Source of the DNA: Chloroflexota bacterium
GTDB taxonomy: Bacteria; Chloroflexota; Anaerolineae; Anaerolineales; Villigracilaceae
Assembly: GCA_016213105.1 (NCBI GenBank)
Contig: JACRBN010000011.1
Span: 1 to 64,000 of the forward strand
DNA: 64,000 nucleotides
Reading direction: 5' to 3'
In this document: piece after piece, positions 7,359 through 15,976 of the stretch
Layout of the letters: the number at the start of each line of letters is the position of its first letter
Position numbering within the stretch: position 1 is the stretch's first letter
The notes under the pieces: generated by a model
Databases searched by the model: none
Told to the model about the DNA's origin: nothing
Seen by the model: only the letters and a program-made list of their open reading frames with translations
Position numbers and translations under genes: made by a program

Positions 7359-8722
7359 CCACCTCTCCCAACTTGTCCCGCTACTTCGATTCGCTCCGCG
7401 CCGAGACAGAATCCTCCTGGTTGGCGCAGGCCTACCTGCCGCCGCGCCTGTTTCGCCAAATGACCGAACTGCGCTCTATTTTGGTCTTGGGGGAGGTTGG
7501 TGCAGGCAAGACTGCCCTTGAGCTATCACTTAAAAACTATGCTGCGCAAAATTCGCCGCGCTTGTTGACCGCCTCCTGGCGGCCTGAACTATCAGATGAA
7601 GCATCCGGCGACACTTCGCAATTGTTCATATCCCAGGTCATGGATGCGCTCTCGTTTGCTTTTTTGGAGATGATTTCACGCCATCCTTCGGGTTTTGTCA
7701 ATGCTCCCGGGTGGGCGCGGGATTTTATGCATTGGTTTGTCCATGTTTTTTTGCGCGGCGCTTCTTCCTACCATCTCAGCCGCCTGGCGGATAGGGCCGA
7801 CGAGGACGGCATGGCGATTGTCACCCGCCTGCTTTCCGAACTTCCCGCTGACGTGCTCTCACGTGATGCATTGCCTTCTTCGGTTCTATCGCATTTGACC
7901 AGCGCCATCAAAGCGTTTGGGTTGGAAGGGATATGGGTGTTCCTGGATGGCCTGGATACCCTGTTGCGCCTATACCCCGAGCGGCTGCGAAGGTTTATCG
8001 CCACCTTCTTTTGGATGCTCGATTTTTTCGAAGAGGAAACCTTTGCCTTTAAAGTGGTTGTCTCCAGGGACTTGGAGGCCGAACTCTTTAAGTCGCGCGT
8101 TGTGATTACGCGGCGGATCAGCGTTCATCATCTTAAATGGAGCGAGGAAGAGACGATTCGAATTGTCGAACAACGGATGGCGCTTGCCCTGGGACAAAAC
8201 CATCCTCCGTTATCCAAATTATGTAAAGGGAATGAGTGGCTGGCATGGATGGGAAAATATGCTGGGACATCTCCACGCGGTTGGCTGGAATTGACTCGTC
8301 CCGTTCTGGATGCTTACTTGACGAAAGGGAAACCCCTTGCGCAGATCGAGTGGCTGGATGCCTACCGCCAATCGCCGCCGCCGCTTCGCCTGGACGTGGA
8401 GACCGGACGGGTGTTCATGGGGTGGGGGGAGATCTCTGTGGTTGGAATTGGTTATAAACTTTTGCATTACCTCTACGAGAATCGACATCGCCCCTGCACA
8501 AAATCGGAACTTTATTATCTGGCTCATAAGGGCCTCAATCGCGAACCGCGCAGCGCGGAAGATGCAGGCTGGGAGGATGTGGCTGGCTGGGAAGGCGCTT
8601 TGGATACGGCCTTGTATCGCCTGCGTCAGGCGGTTGAGTGGGATTCCCGCCCGGGTATTTCGCCGCTTTATATTGTCAGTGATCGTGGAAAAAGCCAGAT
8701 TCGCTTGGAAAACGCGCAATAA
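7355..8722 (+). CDS. P-loop ATPase with a C-terminal OmpR-like winged helix
   Basis: 455 residues. Walker A is GEVGAGKT (46-53) and Walker B is IWVFLDGLD (193-201), as in AAA/STAND-type NTPases. The region 262-345, with HHLKWSEEETIRIVEQR and TSPRGWLELTRPVLDAYL, is the lid. Residues 345-453 look like an OmpR/PhoB winged helix: LRLDVETGRVFMG strands, a central VGIGYKLLHYLYENRHRPCTKSEL helix pair split by a turn, ALYRLRQAVE as recognition helix, and a final YIVSDRGKSQIRL hairpin. This suggests DNA or protein recognition coupled to NTP hydrolysis. It overlaps the TIR gene by 4 nt. The next gene encodes a paralogue without the winged helix. Specific role unknown; a conflict or regulatory function is inferred from context. 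Confidence 0.78.
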   Translation: MTTSPNLSRYFDSLRAETESSWLAQAYLPPRLFRQMTELRSILVLGEVGAGKTALELSLKNYAAQNSPRLLTASWRPELSDEASGDTSQLFISQVMDALSFAFLEMISRHPSGFVNAPGWARDFMHWFVHVFLRGASSYHLSRLADRADEDGMAIVTRLLSELPADVLSRDALPSSVLSHLTSAIKAFGLEGIWVFLDGLDTLLRLYPERLRRFIATFFWMLDFFEEETFAFKVVVSRDLEAELFKSRVVITRRISVHHLKWSEEETIRIVEQRMALALGQNHPPLSKLCKGNEWLAWMGKYAGTSPRGWLELTRPVLDAYLTKGKPLAQIEWLDAYRQSPPPLRLDVETGRVFMGWGEISVVGIGYKLLHYLYENRHRPCTKSELYYLAHKGLNREPRSAEDAGWEDVAGWEGALDTALYRLRQAVEWDSRPGISPLYIVSDRGKSQIRLENAQ

Positions 8723-8824
8723 TGTAGGCTTGTGAGGTAAATGTGAGATGTATGAAAGCCACATGAAATTGCGATGAGATGAACGCCAGGTATCATGTCT
8801 GTACATCTTTGGAATTGCAGGGTG

Positions 8825-10015
8825 ATGATGGATAATATTTGGCTTGATCATTTTGACTTTCGTTTTGACCCGTTCGAGCATGATGAGGCTTCCCGTGACC
8901 CTCACCTCAATCGCTATTTAATCGGGCATGAAGCCTTTTCTGTTGCATGGAGCGAAACGCCTGCCCTGATTTTCTCGCCTCCGGGCGGCGGCAAGACGGC
9001 TTTGAGAATCTACACCGCCCGCGCCTGCTGGACGGGCGGGGGCGGCTATCAGCCGTTTCCCATCCACTATCACCTGCCGCATTATTTCAGGGACGGGGAT
9101 TTTGCCACGGTGGAGGAGCATCTCAAGCAGATTGTTCAATCTGCCGCCCATGCGCTCTTTCTGGCTTTTGCCTATTACCCTTTGATTTTTATTAAAACTC
9201 CCCCTGTCTTACAAAAACAAATGGCGCAATTGATATTCAATTGGATTCCCAATATTGGACATTACCTGAAAATGCTTGCAGAGGGGCAGGTTGACGAAAT
9301 TGCCGGTCAATTAGACAAATCTTATAAACTGCATCAGGCTTCCGACCCCGCATTATTGCCGATCCTCTGTAACCTGTTGACCCAATATTGGCAGGAAGGG
9401 GTGACGCCTGTCAGCCTGTCCATTCAAAGGGTCTTCGACAGCCTGGTCCATTGGCTGACCGCCGATCTGGGATTTCGCGGCGTGTACATCCTTCTCGATG
9501 GCGTGGACGGTTTTCCCGAACTCGCCTCCTCCCCAGGATTTGCGGCGGAGTCATTGGTGCAATTATTTGCGAAGGCCCCCGAATGGACTGCTTTGCGCGT
9601 GTTCTTGAAGGGGTTCCTGCCGATCGAAATCCGCTCCCATTTGCAGGAGCGCCTCAAAAAACAGTGGACAACCTTTAGTCAGGTCGAGTTGCAATGGGAT
9701 GCTGCTGCGCTTGCGGATATGCTCCGCCGACGCGTTTACGCCGCGACCGAGGGAACGTTTGCCTCTCTTGGCGCGGTCAGTGCGCTTCCTGCGGGCCAGG
9801 ATTTGGAACTCGAACTGGCGCGCGTCGTCAATCCGCTGCCGCGCGAAGCCTTGACTTTGGTACGGCAAGTGCTTTTTGAGTACGAAACCCGTTGGCAAGG
9901 GGATCCAACCTCGGAACAGCGTATCCATATCGAAGATATCGATAAGGCAATTGCCTGGTATCGCAACGATCAAGCCCACATCACCCAAGAATTGACTTCC
10001 ATCGCCCAGGGCTAG
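8825..10015 (+). CDS. P-loop ATPase, paralogue of the preceding protein
   Basis: 396 residues. The N terminus has FDPFEHDEASRDPHLNRYL, the box that recurs in the neighbouring paralogues, followed by Walker A SPPGGGKT (51-58, with Ser in place of the first Gly) and Walker B VYILLDGVD (220-228). VELQWDAAALADMLRRRV and PLPREALTLVRQVLFEYE match the lid segments of the previous gene, but there is no winged-helix tail. The start at 8825 (an ATG-ATG pair) follows a weak AGGGTG site; an in-frame ATG at 8795 is less likely because conservation begins at DNIWLDHF. About 100 nt separate it from the upstream gene, without a visible terminator. Probable partner of a multi-NTPase complex. Confidence 0.75.
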   Translation: MMDNIWLDHFDFRFDPFEHDEASRDPHLNRYLIGHEAFSVAWSETPALIFSPPGGGKTALRIYTARACWTGGGGYQPFPIHYHLPHYFRDGDFATVEEHLKQIVQSAAHALFLAFAYYPLIFIKTPPVLQKQMAQLIFNWIPNIGHYLKMLAEGQVDEIAGQLDKSYKLHQASDPALLPILCNLLTQYWQEGVTPVSLSIQRVFDSLVHWLTADLGFRGVYILLDGVDGFPELASSPGFAAESLVQLFAKAPEWTALRVFLKGFLPIEIRSHLQERLKKQWTTFSQVELQWDAAALADMLRRRVYAATEGTFASLGAVSALPAGQDLELELARVVNPLPREALTLVRQVLFEYETRWQGDPTSEQRIHIEDIDKAIAWYRNDQAHITQELTSIAQG

Positions 10016-10043
10016 GGTGGTCTATCCCAAGGAGAGAGCCATT

Positions 10044-11273
10044 ATGTCAACGATAAATACCATTTCATCTTCCCCGTATGATCCCAATAAATTCATTGAC
10101 CGTGATGAAGAAGTAAGGCAAATACTTACTATCTTGAAACAAATTACACCGCGCGTCAGGGCGGTGGTGATAGAAGGCGACCGGGGCGGAGGAAAAACAT
10201 GGTTATCCCTACATTTACATCGCACGATTTTCAAACAGGAGATCAAGGGGATTACCTCCTGGTTGTTTAGTTTATGGAGTCCCGGAGAAAATTATCATCC
10301 TGAAGGAAAAGAGGCCCAGGTTGGGGAATGCTTTTTGCGGGAAGGGGAACAGTCTCAATTTAAAGTGGATGATTTTTTGAAGATCATTATTAATAGTTTG
10401 CAAATCGAATTGCCGCCCAATCCCACTATGGCAGAGAAAGTGGATTCCATTCGTCGTTATGTGCAAAGTCATACAGACGACCGTTTTGTCCTGATTTTGG
10501 ATTCAGTGTTCGAAAGCGATTGGTCGTTGATCGAACAAGTAGAGACGCATTTTCTGGGAAATTTATTGACCTTGAATAATTTTTTTGTCATCGTAACAGG
10601 GCGTGGACGCCCCTATCCCTGGAAAGTACCTAATCTGATCGAAGCTGTGCGCTTTGGGCTTGGGCCATTCTCGGTGGACAACATCAAGAAACAAATCGAA
10701 AAATTCGGATTGTCTTCTTTTCTCTCCGTCGATGAAATTTATGGAATTGGTTCAGGGTGGCCAGTCTTTACGGAACATTTAGCCCGTGTTAAAAGTCAAT
10801 GGGAAGCATTGGAGGCTGCGGCGGATATTCTATTTGCGGTCTTACCGTCTTATGAGCGCGCTGCGGTTCGGGAATATTTTGAAGCGCTCTCGCCGCTGGA
10901 TGGATTTGGCGAGTCGGAGGCTGCCCTCATGGTCAAGATCTATAAGAAAAGCGAGAAAGAAGATGGCCGTGCCATTTGTCGCAAAATGAACGAGACACGC
11001 CTGGCCTCATGGAAAAACGGACGCTATGAGATGAATCAACCTGTCCAAAAGATCCTACGGCAGTATCTACCTATTAAAAATAAGCAGGCCTGGGTCGATC
11101 TGCAAAAAGCCGCATATTGTCATTTCAAATCACAGGCCGCTGACCGCTCGATGGAACGCTTCCGTCCCTTCTTCGAGACGCTCGCAAAAAATCACGCAAA
11201 GGTGTTATCTGAGGCGGGGATTGATACCCTGCAGGCTTGTCCAGAACGCCAAACTGAGGAGGCTTTGTCATGA
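10044..11273 (+). CDS. AAA-type ATPase of the TIR/NTPase cassette
   Basis: 409 residues. It starts with a short lead and FIDRDEEVRQIL, typical of AAA_16/STAND proteins, then Walker A GDRGGGKT (45-52) and Walker B FVLILDSVFE (148-157), in which the usual second acidic residue is replaced by Ser and a Glu follows at 157. A helical C-terminal half (about 255-400) with an ILRQYLPI motif resembles the winged-helix/helical-bundle extension of STAND proteins. The start is set by AAGGAGAG at 10029-10036, 7 nt before the ATG. It is more distant from the first two ATPases. It overlaps the following STAND gene by 4 nt, so expression is coupled. Confidence 0.75.
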   Translation: MSTINTISSSPYDPNKFIDRDEEVRQILTILKQITPRVRAVVIEGDRGGGKTWLSLHLHRTIFKQEIKGITSWLFSLWSPGENYHPEGKEAQVGECFLREGEQSQFKVDDFLKIIINSLQIELPPNPTMAEKVDSIRRYVQSHTDDRFVLILDSVFESDWSLIEQVETHFLGNLLTLNNFFVIVTGRGRPYPWKVPNLIEAVRFGLGPFSVDNIKKQIEKFGLSSFLSVDEIYGIGSGWPVFTEHLARVKSQWEALEAAADILFAVLPSYERAAVREYFEALSPLDGFGESEAALMVKIYKKSEKEDGRAICRKMNETRLASWKNGRYEMNQPVQKILRQYLPIKNKQAWVDLQKAAYCHFKSQAADRSMERFRPFFETLAKNHAKVLSEAGIDTLQACPERQTEEALS

Positions 11274-14200
11274 CTTTTCCTTCTACTGATCCGCTCACTG
11301 GCCTAAATACCACCCCTGAGCTGGTGGGCCGTAAGGATATTCTTGAAAAATTCGAACGTATCTTGCGTGACCCGTCCACGACCCCCCACGTTGTTTTTCT
11401 GCATGGCGTTGGCGGGATTGGCAAGACGCGCCTGCTGCAAAAAGCGCTTCAAATGGCCCGCAAGTGTGGGCTCCGTCATACAGCTGATACTGTGTTGGAT
11501 TTTTACAATATTAGCCTGCATACCCCGATCGGACTGGCGCAGGCTATTTTTGAAGCGCTCCCCCCAGCATCTGGACATTTTAAGGCGTATGTGTCTGCTT
11601 ACAGTGCTCTTAATCGTGCCCGTTTGAGCGGGAATGTGGTTGAGCTAAAACAATTGCGAGATGACGCCATCGAAAAATTTGATCAAGATCTGAAGGGGTT
11701 GAGCCTAACTCAACGTGTGGTATTGGTTTTGGATACTGCCGAGCGCATTGTTTATGGATTGGAAACATGGACTGATGAAATTCCATTTTCCGATTCGTGG
11801 AATTGGCTGGTGGAACATCTGCCGACCTGGCAAAACGTGATTGTTTTTATGGCAGGGCGCGACGAAGCCATGCCTGCCATTGCGCAACTTAAAAGGGTGG
11901 GCGCAGCCCTGGTGGAAGAAATCGACGAGGTAAAGCCATTCAGTTTGCACGAAAGCCAGCAATACTTCGAGGCCGTCGAAAGGCTTTTCGATGAAAACAA
12001 GGAGTATCAACTGGCGGAGCGTTTGAAAAATCTCCCGCCAGCGTTCAAGCAAGGCGCTTATTTCTATTCTCGCCAGGGCCGCCCCATCCTGCTCTCGCTT
12101 TTTGTGGACTACCTGAGTTTTCCAGGTGAAGATGAAGTTGAGAACATGCTGCGCGAGAAATCCGATAATAACTGGGATGATGAAGATTATTGGCGGTATG
12201 AGGAAGCCTTGATACGGCGATTTCAGGAAACCGAAAAAGGCAAAACTCTTATTGCTCTTGGTCGCCTTCCCAAAGGTGCCGACGAGGAGTTGCTGGCTGC
12301 TGTACTGGATATTTCCCCTACCGAAGCGCGCAAACGCTTACGGGAAGTACGTACCTTTTCGGTTGTCAAAATCCGCCCAGAGGACAACCGGGTCTTTCTC
12401 CATGATGAAATGTACGTTTTACTCCAGAATCATGTCTATGATTCTCTGTACGATGGAGAACCACAAAAAAAAGTATTTGAAGCCATAAAAGGCTATTACA
12501 AGAAACAAAGCGAACGCATTTCTGGGCGGCTTAATGAACTCTATGCGCCTGTTGAGGAACATGGCAGGGAAAGCCTCGATTTGAAAGAATTGGGAAAAAC
12601 ACATACGCAATACCAGGCTCTTCTGACTGAGATCATGTACTATAACTTGCGCTATGATTTGGGCCGCGGCTTCCGTTCTTATTATCGATTCTCGCATGAG
12701 GCCATCATGGCCCGTGATGTGCTCATGGATTTGCAGCTGCAGGCTGAGTTGTTGTCCTACCTGAGCAGGCCGCCCGCGCCAATCCTTGAAAAGAATGTTT
12801 CGGTTAAGATGATTTTAGAGGGCCTCAAGACACGCCCTCCTGCCCGAGCTTGGGCGCTGGGTGATTACGAGACTGGCGTCAATGAGGCGCAGGATTTAAT
12901 CGAGAAATTCAAGGAAACCTGGAAAAGGGAGTACCCTTTCCTTTTGGCAGCAGTTCATGCCTGGGCAGCCAGTTTGTTTATTTTACGGGGTGACAAAGGT
13001 GACTTACAGGAAGGCGAAAAACATTTCCAATGTGTATTTTCCTTATTGGATGTTAATGAAGTTCACAAGCCATTTGTGGATCAATCCCTCCCTGATACTC
13101 TGCTTTGGTATAAGAAAGCCATTGCAGCTCTGGCCTATCGTGTCCAGGGCTATCTCAAACGAGTCGAAGGCTTGATACCCGATTCAGTTGCGAAATATCA
13201 GCAGGCAGCAATGTTGCTCCGAGAATTGGATATTCGCATTGAAATGGCTACCACGATGAATGACATGGGTTTTGCCCAGGCGGAGATGGGCGAGTGGCAC
13301 GATGGCCGCGCCAACGTACGGCATGCCTTGTCATTACGACGCGAGTTGGGGCCTCGCATTCCTGTAGCGCTCAGCTTGAATACACTGGCTGCCATTGGTG
13401 TGCGCGAGGGCGAAGCCCAGTATGCTTCCGCCCGCCAGAATGCAGAAAAAGCTCTATCCATCTTCCGTGCCTTTTCACATGAACGCGGCATTGCAATGGC
13501 ACTGGTGACCTTGGCAGAGTCCACCCGCCGTTTGTCTGGCGCAATGCCACTGTCATCCGATGCCGATCGAATTAAATATTTGCGCGAGGCGCGTGATTAT
13601 GCGCGTGAAGCCAGGGACATCTTTGAAAAACAAGGTGAAACCTCCCGACAGATCGAGGCGCTCATTGAAGTGGGAACGGCTTGCCGGGATTGGGTATATT
13701 GGTTGAGGCAAAGCCCGCAACCGGGAGATGATCTCAACCGTCTGTTGCGAGAAAGCCAGGAAACTTTACGGGCGGCAGCGCAACTGGCGCAGAGCGCCAA
13801 TTTGCTTCATCGCCGTGTCGATGCTCTGGTTAACCTGGCTTGGCTGGAATATTACCTGCTGGAAAAAGATGAGACGATCCCTGACGGGAGCGACATTGTG
13901 AAGGCGATTCAGATCGCAGAAGAAACCTTCCCGTCTGAAGATGAAATGCAAAAACAACCCCAAACGTTTGGGCAAAAAGGGAAGTTGTTTGTATTGAAAG
14001 GACACCTGGTTTTTCGCGACTTTCAACAAGCGCCGAAGGAATTAACGAAAAAAATGGATGAGAAAATTATAAAAATGCTTGAGTCCATGGCAGAAAACTA
14101 TGCTAAAGCCCTGGAATTCAATAAGAGTTTTGCGATGGATTATCAAGGCATGCGCCAGGCTAAGAACAGTATCGATGTTAATCTCAGACTCATGAATAGC

Positions 14201-14302
14201 GCAGAAATGCGTATCATCTGCAATCGCATCCAGAAAATGTACCCGGATGGTTCGGTAATCCAATCTTTCCTCACCAACCGTGCCCTCTGGCAAATTGGAT
14301 AA
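11270..14302 (+). CDS. large STAND NTPase with C-terminal TPR-like repeats
   Basis: 1010 residues. The N terminus PELVGRKDILEKFERIL leads into Walker A GVGGIGKT (46-53), Walker B VVLVLDTAERI (150-160) and FMAGRDE near 210, the NB-ARC-like arrangement of STAND signalling NTPases. The segment to about 420 should be the helical and winged-helix parts (FLHDEMYVLL at its end). Residues about 540-960 contain repeated helix pairs such as AMLLRELDIRIEMATTMNDMG and ALSIFRAFSHERGIAMALVTL, the pattern of tetratricopeptide repeats used as sensor or scaffold. In known STAND proteins, ligand binding by the repeats drives NTP-dependent oligomerisation. No effector domain is fused, so the TIR protein of the same operon is a plausible effector. 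It is the last gene before a strong terminator. Confidence 0.82.
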   Translation: MTFPSTDPLTGLNTTPELVGRKDILEKFERILRDPSTTPHVVFLHGVGGIGKTRLLQKALQMARKCGLRHTADTVLDFYNISLHTPIGLAQAIFEALPPASGHFKAYVSAYSALNRARLSGNVVELKQLRDDAIEKFDQDLKGLSLTQRVVLVLDTAERIVYGLETWTDEIPFSDSWNWLVEHLPTWQNVIVFMAGRDEAMPAIAQLKRVGAALVEEIDEVKPFSLHESQQYFEAVERLFDENKEYQLAERLKNLPPAFKQGAYFYSRQGRPILLSLFVDYLSFPGEDEVENMLREKSDNNWDDEDYWRYEEALIRRFQETEKGKTLIALGRLPKGADEELLAAVLDISPTEARKRLREVRTFSVVKIRPEDNRVFLHDEMYVLLQNHVYDSLYDGEPQKKVFEAIKGYYKKQSERISGRLNELYAPVEEHGRESLDLKELGKTHTQYQALLTEIMYYNLRYDLGRGFRSYYRFSHEAIMARDVLMDLQLQAELLSYLSRPPAPILEKNVSVKMILEGLKTRPPARAWALGDYETGVNEAQDLIEKFKETWKREYPFLLAAVHAWAASLFILRGDKGDLQEGEKHFQCVFSLLDVNEVHKPFVDQSLPDTLLWYKKAIAALAYRVQGYLKRVEGLIPDSVAKYQQAAMLLRELDIRIEMATTMNDMGFAQAEMGEWHDGRANVRHALSLRRELGPRIPVALSLNTLAAIGVREGEAQYASARQNAEKALSIFRAFSHERGIAMALVTLAESTRRLSGAMPLSSDADRIKYLREARDYAREARDIFEKQGETSRQIEALIEVGTACRDWVYWLRQSPQPGDDLNRLLRESQETLRAAAQLAQSANLLHRRVDALVNLAWLEYYLLEKDETIPDGSDIVKAIQIAEETFPSEDEMQKQPQTFGQKGKLFVLKGHLVFRDFQQAPKELTKKMDEKIIKMLESMAENYAKALEFNKSFAMDYQGMRQAKNSIDVNLRLMNSAEMRIICNRIQKMYPDGSVIQSFLTNRALWQIG

Positions 14303-14330
14303 AAACGCGTTTCTTTTTCGAACTTTGCCT

Positions 14331-14362
14331 ACACAGCGACCAAAAAGTCGCTGTGTTTTTTT
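14331..14362 (+). terminator. intrinsic terminator of the TIR/NTPase operon
   Basis: A perfect 10-bp stem ACACAGCGAC / GTCGCTGTGT with a 6-nt loop is followed by a run of seven T residues. It ends the operon 29 nt after the STAND stop codon. Confidence 0.9.
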
Positions 14363-14375
14363 AACAAAATTCCTG

Positions 14376-14400
14376 TATAATTATTCTTGCTGGAAGGAGG
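14376..14400 (+). promoter_or_regulatory. -10 element and ribosome-binding site of the radical SAM gene
   Basis: TATAAT at 14376-14381 is followed by a perfect AAGGAGG at 14394-14400, 5 nt before the ATG at 14406. The radical SAM gene therefore has its own promoter between the terminator and its start. No -35 box is convincing. Confidence 0.6.
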
Positions 14401-14405
14401 GTCGC

Positions 14406-15902
14406 ATGGACACTATGGTCCTACTCGTTGGGGACTCGCGTTGCGATAAGGATGATGATTGTGCATGTTTGCATAATCTGGCGGGAGTCTCGAAGCAAGT
14501 CAAAGTAGAGGGGTTGCGCTTGCACGCGGGGGGTGATGCGCTAAGAGGTGTATCACTTACTTCACAGTTTCAGCTATTTGCCTATCTGGGTGGAAATGGG
14601 CATGTTGCGGTCATGGGGCCACCGGGGCAACAGGTGTTGAACGCATTTGCCAGCCCTAGCACGGCGACGGATGCGATAAGGAACCTGAAGGATTTTTCTA
14701 AGGAGCAAGCAACCACAATTGTGAGAAAACTTGTTTCTCTCGGTTTTCTACAGCCTGTCTCTCATGACTGCGCCTGTACCGCCGAAGAAGATTGCGGCCC
14801 AGTCTCGTCTCCTCTCACCTCCTGGCTCCACCTTACCGACCGCTGCAACCTGCGTTGTGACTATTGCTATCTCCCACACGTTCGCGAGGATATGTCTTCC
14901 GAAACCGGCCGCGCTGCGATGGATGCCACCTTCCGTTCGGCGCTTGCCAATGGATTCAAGCAGGTCAAGGTGAAATATGCGGGCGGGGAGCCGTTGCTGC
15001 GCTTTCCGTTGATCGTGGAGTTACATCAGTATGCCCAATCCCTTGCGCATAGGCACGGGATTGAATTGGAAGGAGTGGCGCTCAGCAATGGAACTCTGTT
15101 GACCGTGGAGATGGTCGAGGCGTTCAAGTCGCTTGGGGTACGCTTGATGATCTCCCTGGATGGGTTGGGGGCGCATCATGACCTGCATCGTCGTTACGCG
15201 GGCGGACGCGGTTCCTTTGTGGATGTGGCCGAAGCCGTGGACTTGGCACTGGTCAATGGCCTGACGCCGAACATTTCGGTGACGGTCAGCGGGCGCACGG
15301 CGGTGGGGCTTCCCGATGTAATGGCCTGGATCTTGGAGCGGGAGTTGCCGTTCAGCCTGAATTTCTATCGCGAGAACGAACTCTCGGCTGCCCACGGAGA
15401 CATGCGCCTGGAGGAGCAAAAAATCATTGAGGGTATGTCGGCGGCATTTAAGGTAATCGAGAACAACCTGCCACGCCGTCCCTTCCTGGGCGGGATCATC
15501 GACCGCGCGAATTTGTCCGCCTCGCATACCCACACCTGTGGGGTGGGGCAGAATTACCTGGTCTTCGATCAGAACGGACAGGTGGCGAAGTGTCAGATGC
15601 ACATCTGCAAGCCTGTGACGGATATGAACGCCGCAGATCCGCTGGCGGTCATCCGCCTCGATCAGGCTGGCGTCCAAAATATTTCGGTGGACGAAAAGGA
15701 AGGCTGCAAATCCTGCGAGTGGAAGTACTGGTGCGCGGGCGGATGTCCCCTGGAGACCTATCGCGCCACCGGCCGCTATGATGTCCAATCGCCGAACTGT
15801 AACATCTACAAGGCGCTCTTCCCCGAGGCTCTACGCCTGGAAGGCCTGCGCCTGCTGAAATACCAGGACGACCCCGAGGTCGTCCAAAAGATCGTGGCCT
15901 AA
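14406..15902 (+). CDS. radical SAM/SPASM peptide maturase-like protein
   Basis: 498 residues. C147-x3-C151-x2-C154 (CNLRCDYC) binds the catalytic 4Fe-4S cluster and S-adenosylmethionine, with the GGEP motif at 193-196. The C terminus is a SPASM domain with eight cysteines (C378, C396, C401, C434, C437, C443, C447, C465) for auxiliary clusters. Residues 50-118 resemble a PqqD-like winged helix used to grip a peptide leader. Two extra Cys clusters are odd: C13/C19/C21 and C122/C124/C130. The family modifies ribosomal peptides or activates sulfatases; no sulfatase or obvious precursor peptide is nearby. Next to a TIR protein and a STAND-TPR protein, the context recalls the actinobacterial FxSxx-COOH system, whose members include a radical SAM protein (FxsB) and a TIR-like protein (FxsC). 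That link is inference. Confidence 0.82.
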   Translation: MDTMVLLVGDSRCDKDDDCACLHNLAGVSKQVKVEGLRLHAGGDALRGVSLTSQFQLFAYLGGNGHVAVMGPPGQQVLNAFASPSTATDAIRNLKDFSKEQATTIVRKLVSLGFLQPVSHDCACTAEEDCGPVSSPLTSWLHLTDRCNLRCDYCYLPHVREDMSSETGRAAMDATFRSALANGFKQVKVKYAGGEPLLRFPLIVELHQYAQSLAHRHGIELEGVALSNGTLLTVEMVEAFKSLGVRLMISLDGLGAHHDLHRRYAGGRGSFVDVAEAVDLALVNGLTPNISVTVSGRTAVGLPDVMAWILERELPFSLNFYRENELSAAHGDMRLEEQKIIEGMSAAFKVIENNLPRRPFLGGIIDRANLSASHTHTCGVGQNYLVFDQNGQVAKCQMHICKPVTDMNAADPLAVIRLDQAGVQNISVDEKEGCKSCEWKYWCAGGCPLETYRATGRYDVQSPNCNIYKALFPEALRLEGLRLLKYQDDPEVVQKIVA

Positions 15903-15909
15903 AACGAAA

Positions 15910-15936
15910 CCTCCCGCCAAAACGGCGGGAGGTTGA
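15910..15936. terminator. bidirectional terminator between radical SAM gene and rny
   Basis: The stem CCTCCCGCC / GGCGGGAGG with loop AAAAC starts 7 nt after the radical SAM stop and lies 40 nt beyond the rny stop on the other strand. It can serve both convergent genes, although T-runs are short. Confidence 0.75.
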
Positions 15937-15976
15937 TTTGTGGGGCAATGCCCTTCGTCTCCGCTCAGGGTGGATT

